A stretch of 64,000 bases of DNA from Cyclobacterium xiamenense (GTDB taxonomy: Bacteria; Bacteroidota; Bacteroidia; Cytophagales; Cyclobacteriaceae), in the NCBI RefSeq assembly GCF_009467825.1, contig NZ_WIOK01000013.1, positions 21,878 through 85,877 of the forward strand, read 5' to 3'. Under the pieces are notes generated by a model. That model was not told where the DNA came from and made no database searches. It worked only from the letters and a program-made list of their open reading frames with translations. Of this stretch, positions 44,287 through 52,895 are shown piece after piece. The position numbers were made by a program, and so were the translations under genes. Numbering within the stretch: the stretch's first letter is position 1; the number at the start of each line of letters is the position of its first letter.

Positions 44287-44345
44287 GAAGCAAGAAAGGA
44301 ATTAATCTGAATATTTATGATTTTTTCCTTCTTGCTTCTTAATTT
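44287..44345 (+). terminator. Terminator-like hairpin after susD, cassette 1
   Basis: GAAGCAAGAAAGGAA (44287-44301) pairs with TTCCTTCTTGCTTC (44325-44338) with one bulged A, followed by TTAATTT. It may end the susC-susD message or reduce read-through to the downstream enzymes. Confidence 0.55.
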
Positions 44346-44532
44346 AAATTAGTCAAGAATGAATAGGTATATTAATTGAAAAATGGTATATATACTACAT
44401 ATTATTTGGTTTAAATTATAGGATTAATAATATTTTAAGTAAAATATTATTAAATAATTTATGCTTCAATATATCATATTTTTCTGTATTTATATTTTAT
44501 TATCGCTAATTAAATTTCCTTTCTATTTCTTT

Positions 44533-46374
44533 ATGAAAACAATCAAAGCTTTATTAGCCTTCTTGGTTCCGTTTTATGCTTTCTCTCAAAACATTGACCG
44601 TGCCGAACCACCATTCTGGTGGATTTCGATGGAAAGTACGGAACTTCAGTTGATGTTATATGGTGAAAATATTGGTTTCTTAAAACCGGAAATTGATTAT
44701 GAAGGAGTAGCAATAAAAAGAACTGTAGCCGTAGAAAATAGCAACTACTTGTTTGTTTATATGGATATCTCTAAAGATACAAAACCCGGTAATTTTGACT
44801 TAATACTTAAAAATGAAGAAGGGAAAGTTCGTTGTCTTTATAACTACGAATTGCTTAAGCGTGAGGATGGTTCCAGTCAACGGAAAGGATATGACAATTC
44901 AGATGTCATGTACCTGATTACCCCCGATCGATTTGCCAATGGGAATCCAGATAATGATGCTGTGGAAGGAATGCTTGAATTGCCTGATCGTGAAAACAAA
45001 GGAGGAAGACACGGCGGAGATATAGAAGGAATCATAAATAGTTTGGAATATCTGCATGAGATGGGGTTCACTTCAATCTGGCTTAATCCGGTCCTTGAAA
45101 ATAACCAGGAACAGTATTCATACCATGGTTATTCTACCACCGATTATTACAAAGTAGACCCACGGTTCGGAAGCAATGCGGAGTATAAAAAACTCTCTGA
45201 AACTGCCAATCAAAAAGGCATAAAAATTATCATGGATATGATAATGAATCATTGTGGTTCAGGTCATTGGTGGATGAACGATTTGCCCTCAACTGATTGG
45301 CTAAATAATACAAATAATTATTTTATGACCACCCATCGCAGAACTACTCTACGGGATCCGTATGCTTCGTATTATGATTTAGAACAGTTTACAGATGGAT
45401 GGTTTGTACCTACTATGCCTGATTTGAATCAAAGAAATCCGCTGGTTATCGATTACCTAATTCAAAATACAATCTGGTGGATTGAATATCTTAATCTGGC
45501 TGGAATACGGATGGACACCTATTCCTATTCCGATAAAGATTTCATGAGCGACTGGACATGCTCCATTATGAGAGAATACCCTAATTTTAATATCAGTGGT
45601 GAAGAATGGAGCTTGAATCCTGCTGTATTAGCTTATTGGCAAAGGGGAAAGGTTAATTCCGATGGATATACTTCCTGTCTTCCCGGACTATTAGATTTTC
45701 CTATGCAGAATGCGTTGGTTGAAGCATTGACTAATAATGAAAAATGGGATGCAGGTATGATTGATTTGTACGAAATGCTTTCTAATGACTTTCTGTATGC
45801 CGATCCTTTTGTGCATGTCATTTTTCCGGACAACCATGATATGAGCCGTATTTATTCACAACTTAACGAAGACTATCGTCTATTTAAACTGGCCATGGTA
45901 TATTTTGCCACAATGAGGGGTACACCACAGTTTTATTACGGAACCGAGATTTTGATGTCGAATACTGGAGATGACAGCCATGGGAATATTCGCAGCGATT
46001 TCCCGGGAGGGTGGAAAGGTGATGAGGTTAATGCTTTTTCAGGAGAAGGCCTATCCAGCGAGCAAAAGGAAGCCCAGGATTTTGTAAAAAAACTACTTAA
46101 CTGGCGAAAAACAGCACCAGCCATTCATACGGGGAAACTGATGCATTTTGTTCCAAACGATGGAGTATATGTTTATTTCAGGTATAATGCCGACCAGAAG
46201 ATTATGGTGGTAATAAATAAAACAGATAAAGATAAGCATATAGACTTGTCACAATTTTCAGAGATGGCTGTCTCTGGAACTGTTGCAAGAGATATTATAA
46301 CTGAAGATAAGTATTTTTTAAATGATGTTTTAAATATAAAAGCCAGACAGCCCTTAATATTTGTTTTCCAGTAA
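44533..46374 (+). CDS. GH13 alpha-amylase family glycosidase (neopullulanase/cyclomaltodextrinase-like)
   Basis: The protein is about 613 aa. The ATG at 44533 opens a signal peptide (MKTIKALLAFLVPFYAFSQ); the 24 codons upstream are extra hydrophobic sequence. An N-terminal beta-sandwich (about residues 25-125, WISMESTELQLMLYG) of the Cyc-maltodext_N type precedes the (beta/alpha)8 domain. Catalytic residues fall in GIRMDTYSYS (nucleophile Asp about 328), SGEEWS (acid Glu about 357-358) and FPDNHD (Asp about 436). It cleaves alpha-glucans or related oligosaccharides in the periplasm or at the membrane. It sits in an AT-rich tract with the following genes. Confidence 0.9.
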   Translation: MKTIKALLAFLVPFYAFSQNIDRAEPPFWWISMESTELQLMLYGENIGFLKPEIDYEGVAIKRTVAVENSNYLFVYMDISKDTKPGNFDLILKNEEGKVRCLYNYELLKREDGSSQRKGYDNSDVMYLITPDRFANGNPDNDAVEGMLELPDRENKGGRHGGDIEGIINSLEYLHEMGFTSIWLNPVLENNQEQYSYHGYSTTDYYKVDPRFGSNAEYKKLSETANQKGIKIIMDMIMNHCGSGHWWMNDLPSTDWLNNTNNYFMTTHRRTTLRDPYASYYDLEQFTDGWFVPTMPDLNQRNPLVIDYLIQNTIWWIEYLNLAGIRMDTYSYSDKDFMSDWTCSIMREYPNFNISGEEWSLNPAVLAYWQRGKVNSDGYTSCLPGLLDFPMQNALVEALTNNEKWDAGMIDLYEMLSNDFLYADPFVHVIFPDNHDMSRIYSQLNEDYRLFKLAMVYFATMRGTPQFYYGTEILMSNTGDDSHGNIRSDFPGGWKGDEVNAFSGEGLSSEQKEAQDFVKKLLNWRKTAPAIHTGKLMHFVPNDGVYVYFRYNADQKIMVVINKTDKDKHIDLSQFSEMAVSGTVARDIITEDKYFLNDVLNIKARQPLIFVFQ

Positions 46375-46455
46375 ATAGGGTTAATGAATAAAAATATAAA
46401 GAAACTTGTTTATAGTTTCAAAAAACAACGGTCAATCTTTAAAAATTATATAGAA

Positions 46456-48155
46456 ATGAAAATTAGATTAATTTATTTGATGTTGATTATCTCATCTCAT
46501 GTCGTTGCTCAAAAAACCGGGTTTATTAATCCCATCATTCCGGGTGGTCATCCAGATCCATCAATTTGCAGGGTAGGGGATGATTATTATATTGTTAACT
46601 CCAGTTTTGAATATTTCCCAGGATTGCCTATTCATCACAGTAAGGATTTGGTTAATTGGGAATTAATTGGTTATGGACTGCATCGGGAGGATCAGTGTAC
46701 GGGTGCAGTAAATTTAGTTGATGTGCAGCAAAACGGAGGCATACATGCGCCAACTATACGTTATAATAACGGTACATTTTACATTATTGTAACCAATGTA
46801 TATTCTCCACCAGCAGGAGGCCCTGGACAAATGGTTAATTTTATCATCACTGCTGAAAATCCTGCAGGTCCATGGTCAGAACCTCATGTGATAGAAGGTG
46901 CACCAGGCATTGATCCTGATTTGTTTTTCGATGATGACGGAAAGGTATATTTTGTGGGAACTCATGCTGTTGGAAAGCCAAATGAAAACGGTATTGGCGA
47001 AATATGGGTTCAAGAACTGGATCTGAATCAATGGGAACTTGTGGGAGAACGTTACTCGGTATGGCGTGGGGCATGTGATGGTTGTTGCGTTGAAGGTCCA
47101 CATATGTATAAAATAAATGGCAAGTATTACCTTATGGTAGCTGAAGGAGGGACCAGTTATAATCATGCAGTTATGATTTCTGCCAGTGATAGTGTTTTCG
47201 GCCCTTTTGATTCAAATCCACGTAATCCGATTCTTACTTCCCGGCATTTGACAAAGAATAATTGGGTACATGTACCGGACATGCCGATTTAGTTGAATTG
47301 AAAGACGGAAGGTGGTATATGGTTTTTTTGGGTATCCGGAATGATGAAGAGGGAACTTCAAATATGGGAAGGGAAACTCATTTGGTGCCGGTAGCCTGGG
47401 AACCGTCAACTGTTCGATGGGAAGAAGTAAGCAAAGGAAACTGGCAGCCAGTGGAATATTTATGGCCGGTTGCTTCACCGGAAACAGGGAAAGTTGAACG
47501 TTACACTTCACTTCCATTTCCTGAAAATCCGCAATATTTTAATGATGCTTTTACTGACAATTTTGATGCAGAAGAATTGGGCCATGAATGGAATTTCAGA
47601 CGTGTACCTCTGCCTGGAACATATTCTTTATCTGCTTTCAAAGGATTTTTAAGGCTACACCTGAAGCCTGAAACCTTCAAGTTACTTGGCCGCTACAGTT
47701 TAATGGGCATCCGCCAAAAGGAGAGCGATTTTGATTATAGCGCAAAGATGCACTTTGAACCTAACAAAGAAAATGAAGAAGCTGGTATCAGCATCTTTCA
47801 GCAAGATGATAACTATGTGAATTTCACAGTTGTGAAAAAAGGAAAGGGAGTGAACTTAAAGCTGACGGTAAAAGAGCGTGAAAAAGAATTGGAAGTGTTA
47901 AAAGAAGAAATTATTGATAAATACCAGGGCGAAATAATATTCAAACTGAGTGCTAAAAACAATACTTATCAATACTTATATTCTCTTGATGGGGGAAATA
48001 CCTTCAGACTTTTTGCTGAAACTCAAAGCAATATTGTTTTATGCAAAGGATACATAGGAACCTATGTCGGTATATATGCCACAAGTAATGGCAAACCTAC
48101 AAAAGAATATGCTGATTTTGACTGGGTAAGTTACAAAGGGTATCCCCGCTATTAA
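46456..48155 (+). pseudogene. GH43 family glycosidase, interrupted by a one-base frameshift
   Basis: The first part, from the ATG at 46456 (signal MKIRLIYLMLIISSHVVAQ), encodes the five-blade propeller of GH43: NPIIPGGHPDPSICRVGDDY carries the catalytic base Asp, and VEGPHMYKINGKYYLMVAEG holds the acid Glu. It stops at 47292. The rest continues in another frame from about 47262 (GHADLVELKDGRWYMVFLG) through a C-terminal concanavalin-like domain to 48155. The joint lies near 47265-47276, where one missing base turns V-H-V-T-G-H-A-D into a premature stop. An intact gene of about 566 aa is expected, probably a beta-xylosidase or arabinofuranosidase type. A sequencing error is possible. Confidence 0.8.
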
Positions 48156-48167
48156 AATATGTGGGTT

Positions 48168-50210
48168 ATGAAGAAACAGTTATTACATATTTTGGGATTA
48201 ATCCTTGGGGCTATGATTCTAGTAGTCACATCTTGTAGTGCCCAAGAATCAAATATTACACTGCCTGAGCTGTTTTCCAACAATATGGTTCTTCAGCACA
48301 ACAGCACTACACCAATTTGGGGCTGGGCTTCACCAGGAAGCGAAATCAAAGTCAAAACCTCCTGGGGAGCTAATGCTTCCGCCATTACTTCATCTGAGGG
48401 GAAGTGGAAACTGAATCTACAAACTCCGGAAACTGATGGAAATATTCAATCTTTGATTGTTTCTTCATCAGATACCAGCATTATTTTAAACAATGTATTG
48501 CTTGGCGAAGTCTGGCTGTGTTCCGGGCAATCGAATATGGAAATGCCGGTTAGTGGCTGGCTACCCAACGACACGCTTTATAATTCTGAAAAGGAGATTA
48601 ATGAAGCAAATTATCCGGCTATTCGTATGTTTACCGTAAAGCGTAATAAATCGTTTACTCCACTGGAAACATGCGAAGGTACCTGGCGTGTTTGCAATCC
48701 TGAAAATGTCCCGGAATTTTCCGCAACCGCTTATTTCTTCGGAAGGGAATTACACAAAGAATTGAATGTACCTGTTGGACTCATTCATTCCAGTTGGAGC
48801 GGCTCTCCTGCAGAAAGTTGGGTGGAAGCCGATTTTATAGAACATGTTGACGGCTATCAAGGTATTAAGCAACAAATTGCCAGAGCCACTGATAAATCCT
48901 CCCCCTACAACCAATGGCTATTTTCGATGAAACGAAAGTCACAATATGAGTTTATTCAGAACGAAAAATTTAACCTGGTTGATAATAGTTTTCACGGCAT
49001 AATGAAAACTGACTTCGATGATTCAGCTTGGGATACAGTAAGCACTTCATCAATGGATAAGGTGTTTCAACTTAATGATTTTAATGGAATGGTATGGTTT
49101 CGCCAAAATTTTACCTGGAATGAGGATGTCCACACTGATAATCTGCAAATTAACGTTGGAATAGTTGATGATTTGAATACTGTTTTTATAAATGGGACAA
49201 TGGTAGGTCGTAAGGAGAATTGGGGAGGAAAAGATGGTGACCAAATCTACCCGATTCCGGTAAGCTTGTTAAATAAAGGAAAAAACATCCTTGCCGTCCG
49301 TGTTATCGATGTATGGGGAAGAGGGGGGCTGTTAAGTCAACCCTCTATTCAAACTAAAGGAGGGAAGGAAGTTCAAGCTTTGAGCAATAGCTGGAGATAT
49401 TTACCATCAGCCATTCTTTTGAATGAATATTTCTTTGTTTTAAAACATGGATTTGAAAATAGGGTAAAACCCGAATCCGATCTTTTATCCCTGAATTCGC
49501 ATACACCTACCGCGCTCTACAATGCCATGATTGCGCCTTTAATTCCTTACTCGATTAAGGGTGTTATCTGGTATCAGGGAGAATCCAATATTAGCAAGTC
49601 AAAACAGTATCGGACATTATTCCCGGCTGTAATTAACAGTTGGCGCAATGAGTGGGACATTGGCGATTTTCCGTTTTATTATGTGCAGTTGGCTTCTTTT
49701 GACTATGGTAGCGATAAAGTGGCAGAATTGCGTGAAGCACAACTAGAAATACTCAATGAAAAAAACGTGGGTATGGCTGTTACCATGGATATTGGTAGTC
49801 CTATCACCATACATCCCCCCAATAAACAGGGTGTGGGTAAAAGATTGGCTTTGTGGGCCTTGGCAAAGGATTATGGGAAAGACAGTCTGGTTTATTCCGG
49901 TCCGTTATACAAAAGTGTGGAGTTTAGTGATGGGAAGGCCGTTGTTTCTTTCGACCATGTTGGCAGCGGATTGTATTGTCCGGATGAGAACGTACGTGAT
50001 TTTGAAATAGCCGGTAAGGATTTGGTTTTTTATAACGCTCATGCAGTTGTTGAAGGTAACAATGTGGTTGTAAAATCAGAGATAGTGCCTGCTCCCAAAT
50101 TTGTGCGGTTTGCATGGAGTGATATTGCCATGCCCAACCTGTTCAATAAAGTGGGATTGCCTGCTTCGCCTTTCAGGACTGGTAAAGAAACCGGAACCGG
50201 GATCGAATGA
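48168..50210 (+). CDS. Sialate O-acetylesterase-like SGNH esterase
   Basis: The protein is about 680 aa. An ATG at 48168 begins the signal, which ends VTSCSAQES (lipoprotein). The block VWLCSGQSNMEMP holds the catalytic Ser of the SASA/SGNH family and IKGVIWYQGESN is the second conserved block; a jelly-roll domain (WFRQNFTWNEDV...) is inserted in the middle, as in family members. These enzymes remove O-acetyl groups from sugars. It lies 12 bp after the frameshifted GH43 gene and shares its AT-rich composition. Deacetylation is a common partner activity to xylan-type or pectin-type glycan breakdown. Confidence 0.88.
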   Translation: MKKQLLHILGLILGAMILVVTSCSAQESNITLPELFSNNMVLQHNSTTPIWGWASPGSEIKVKTSWGANASAITSSEGKWKLNLQTPETDGNIQSLIVSSSDTSIILNNVLLGEVWLCSGQSNMEMPVSGWLPNDTLYNSEKEINEANYPAIRMFTVKRNKSFTPLETCEGTWRVCNPENVPEFSATAYFFGRELHKELNVPVGLIHSSWSGSPAESWVEADFIEHVDGYQGIKQQIARATDKSSPYNQWLFSMKRKSQYEFIQNEKFNLVDNSFHGIMKTDFDDSAWDTVSTSSMDKVFQLNDFNGMVWFRQNFTWNEDVHTDNLQINVGIVDDLNTVFINGTMVGRKENWGGKDGDQIYPIPVSLLNKGKNILAVRVIDVWGRGGLLSQPSIQTKGGKEVQALSNSWRYLPSAILLNEYFFVLKHGFENRVKPESDLLSLNSHTPTALYNAMIAPLIPYSIKGVIWYQGESNISKSKQYRTLFPAVINSWRNEWDIGDFPFYYVQLASFDYGSDKVAELREAQLEILNEKNVGMAVTMDIGSPITIHPPNKQGVGKRLALWALAKDYGKDSLVYSGPLYKSVEFSDGKAVVSFDHVGSGLYCPDENVRDFEIAGKDLVFYNAHAVVEGNNVVVKSEIVPAPKFVRFAWSDIAMPNLFNKVGLPASPFRTGKETGTGIE

Positions 50211-50346
50211 CTTAATTACAGGAAGCCTTTAAAAATCGATATTTATAAAAATTGACTACCTATGTTATTTACTCTTAACTATGAAGTTTAAAATATATGA
50301 GTCGATTTTTATTACAACAATTTATTAATTATTAAATAAATCCATT

Positions 50347-51684
50347 ATGTCGAAATTTAAAAAAAATACAAACAAAATTATAATGAATTATATGAGAGGA
50401 ATTACGTCTAAAAAAAATATTTTTTTACGAATAGGCTTCAACTTGAAAGTGCTTTTGGTAATTATATCGTTTTGCCTATTTTATAGTCTAAATGGGTATT
50501 CACAAAGCCAAAATAAAATATCTCAGAAGGATTTAAGAGAGAAAATATCTGGTTATTGGATTGGACAACTGGTAGGGAACTTCATGGGATTTCCCTTTGA
50601 AAATTGTTACATAGAAGAACCTATTCCTATTTTGATTGATCGATATTATCAATTTGATGACGATAGTTCCTTGATTATCAATAGAAATGATATGAGGGGA
50701 TATAGTGCGATTGTTACAAGTTGGATAGAAGGTGCATTTTCTGATGATGATACCGATATTGAATTTGTGACCTTACATGCAGTTGAAAAATACGGATTAG
50801 ATATTAATTATGCGGAAATAACAGAAATGTGGAAAAAACATATCAACCGTAAAATATGGGTAGCTAACCGTACAGCCAGAGACCTAATGTCGGAAGGATT
50901 CATCCCACCGGATACTGGCAGTAAAGAAAATAATAATGATTGGTTTCAAATTGATGCCCAATTGGTTAATGAAATATGGAGAGTCTTTTACCCCGGAATG
51001 ATTCAGAAAAGTGTTGAAAGAGCTGACTGGGGAGCTAGAATAACAAACGATGACTGGGGTACTCACCCCACAATTGCCTATTCAGTTATGTATAGTGCTG
51101 CATTTTTTGAAAAAGATGTGAATAACCTTGTTGATTTGGCATTAAAATTTATTCCTGAAAGCAGCCCATTTTATGAAGGAATGAACGATGTAATTGCATG
51201 GCATAAGCAAAATGAGGATTGGCGCATAACCAGAAAAATGATTTTTAATAAATATCACAGATACAAAAGAGGATCTTATGAAGCACCTGTTTCTATTGTA
51301 TCTTCCTTATCTAACGGACTATTTGGAATTATGGCTATTTTATATGGAGAGGGAGATTTTGAAAAAACTACCGGAATTGCTGTTTCAGCCGGATTAGACT
51401 GTGATAATCAAGCTGCAACTTGTGCTGGTTTGATTGGAGTAATGCATGGTGCATCTGTAATTCCTTCCAGATTAACTTTGGGATTATCAGATGAGCCAAT
51501 CTGGAAACAACCCTTCAATGATACTTACCTAAATTTTACGCGAGATGGGTTGCCTAATGTCACAAAAATAAGCGATATAGTAAATAGAATTATGGTTATT
51601 ACAGAGAATGCTATTTTGAAAAACGGCGGACAAAAGATTACTCAGAATGGCCAGATATATTATTTAATTAATAGCGATATATAA
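50347..51684 (+). CDS. Secreted ADP-ribosylglycohydrolase-family protein
   Basis: The protein is 445 aa. After a long N-terminal segment with a hydrophobic stretch (VLLVIISFCLFYSLNGYS), the rest is the ADP-ribosylglycohydrolase fold: GYWIGQLVGNFMGFPFEN near the start, SDDDTDIEF and GLDCDNQAAT holding the metal-binding Asp residues, and YEAPVSIVSSLSNGLFG. In characterised enzymes this fold cleaves ADP-ribose from proteins in the cytosol; here a signal peptide places it outside, and its neighbours are glycan enzymes. A glycosidase-like action on a nucleoside or sugar linkage is possible but unproven. Confidence 0.85.
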   Translation: MSKFKKNTNKIIMNYMRGITSKKNIFLRIGFNLKVLLVIISFCLFYSLNGYSQSQNKISQKDLREKISGYWIGQLVGNFMGFPFENCYIEEPIPILIDRYYQFDDDSSLIINRNDMRGYSAIVTSWIEGAFSDDDTDIEFVTLHAVEKYGLDINYAEITEMWKKHINRKIWVANRTARDLMSEGFIPPDTGSKENNNDWFQIDAQLVNEIWRVFYPGMIQKSVERADWGARITNDDWGTHPTIAYSVMYSAAFFEKDVNNLVDLALKFIPESSPFYEGMNDVIAWHKQNEDWRITRKMIFNKYHRYKRGSYEAPVSIVSSLSNGLFGIMAILYGEGDFEKTTGIAVSAGLDCDNQAATCAGLIGVMHGASVIPSRLTLGLSDEPIWKQPFNDTYLNFTRDGLPNVTKISDIVNRIMVITENAILKNGGQKITQNGQIYYLINSDI

Positions 51685-51786
51685 TTTTTTAAATGTATGA
51701 TTGGCATTAGCAGGGATGCGTTATCTTTTAAAGATGTTATATAATTTATTAATTGTTAGCAGTATATATATGTTCCCCCGCTGACG

Positions 51787-51837
51787 CGAGATTGTATCTC
51801 GTACCTCTTTTGGAAATGCCTGACCTGCAGGATTTCC
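51787..51837. repeat. Two small REP-like hairpins between convergent genes
   Basis: CGAGAT-TGT-ATCTCG (51787-51801) and, 10 bp later, GGAAAT...CCTG / CAGG-ATTTCC (51812-51837). They lie in the gap between the ADP-ribosylglycohydrolase-like gene and a minus-strand barrel gene, and may serve as terminators or be dispersed palindromes. Confidence 0.5.
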
Positions 51838-51839
51838 AA

Positions 51840-52406
51840 CTAATCCTGAAGTTGTCTTACCCTGAAATAACTGGCCATCAGATCAAGCGAACTTCTTTCA
51901 CCCAAAAGAAAGGCTAGTCCAAATCCCCAACCAAAATTGGCTACTGAAAATTTAGTATCTGCAATAAGTCCTGAACCTAAGGTTTCTTGGCTTCTCGTTC
52001 CAAAAAGAGAGTTGATTTCTGCAAAAGGCAGGAGCTTTCCCGATGGAAAATAATACCGGGCAAAAGGTCCAACGCCCAGAAAGGAGAAGTTGGACTCCAA
52101 TTCTATTCCATCTGTCTCTGTAGTGCCACTACTCGTAGATATAGCCACCTCCAATCCGGCTGCAAAGCCATCCGCAAAAAAATACCCTCCCTTGGAGGAA
52201 ATAAAGAAAGAAGTCATGCGGTCTTCCAGTTCACTTCCATCAGCTAGCTCCAAGGTGGAGCGATTGAAAGCTAATCCCATCAGTCCATCACTCTGACCCA
52301 TTCCGAGAGTAGTCCTAACTCCCAACAGCTTAGTACCTTTTTCTGTTTGGGCCATTGCTCCAAAAGCAAAAAGGTTAAGAAGAAGTATAATCCAAATTTT
52401 CTTCAT
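51840..52406 (-). CDS. Outer-membrane beta-barrel protein
   Basis: The 188-aa protein begins with a signal peptide (MKKIWIILLLNLFAFGAMAQ) and continues with eight or so amphipathic strands such as LGVGPFARYYFPSGKLLPFA and FGWGFGLAFLLGERSSLDLM, as in small OmpA/OprW-type barrels. No function can be assigned. It lies 30 bp downstream of a truncated beta-propeller gene on the same strand and may once have formed a unit with it. Confidence 0.75.
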   Translation of the reverse strand: MKKIWIILLLNLFAFGAMAQTEKGTKLLGVRTTLGMGQSDGLMGLAFNRSTLELADGSELEDRMTSFFISSKGGYFFADGFAAGLEVAISTSSGTTETDGIELESNFSFLGVGPFARYYFPSGKLLPFAEINSLFGTRSQETLGSGLIADTKFSVANFGWGFGLAFLLGERSSLDLMASYFRVRQLQD

Positions 52407-52436
52407 TTTGTAATTAATTAAGTTTTGATCATCTAC

Positions 52437-52895
52437 CTACCTATACGCTTCAAAGCAATACGCATTATTACCCGTCAGGGATATCACTTTTCCCTTCTTT
52501 CCATTTTCTCCGGCGAGGGTATAGATGGCCGTTCCCCTAAAGGCTTCATCGGGAAATTCCCCTATCAGTTGGGGGTCGATCTTCCATACGGTCTTTCCCT
52601 CTCGGATATCTATTGCATGGAGCCTGCCGCTTGCTCCCCCGTTGAAATAGACCACCCCATTCATATACCTCATTTTGCTGCTTGTACCTGAGTCCCGGAC
52701 CTTCCAGAGCTGATTGCCGGTCATGGGGTCAAGGGCATAGACGTATTGATCCTCATTGTTCACGATAACCATATCTTCTTCGATCAGGAAGTTGGAGAAG
52801 AAGATCTCCCTGCTAAACTTCTTTCGCCAGTACTGCTGCCCGGTGCGTAGGTCATGGCAGGCTAGCTTTTTATCAGGTTTAGGGCATAGGGTTCT
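52437..52895 (-). pseudogene. Truncated PQQ-like beta-propeller protein, C-terminal fragment
   Basis: The frame reads DLRTGQQYWRKKFS, YVYALDPMTGNQLWKV and LHAIDIREGKTVWKIDP, repeats of the eight-bladed PQQ-like (BamB-type) propeller, and ends at 52437. Upstream it is open only to 52895, where an in-frame TAA stands, and no signal peptide or start is present, so the 5' part is missing. The break lies just before the IS4-family transposase gene, suggesting that insertion of this element or a linked deletion cut the gene. The remaining 153 codons probably are not expressed as a working protein. Confidence 0.8.
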
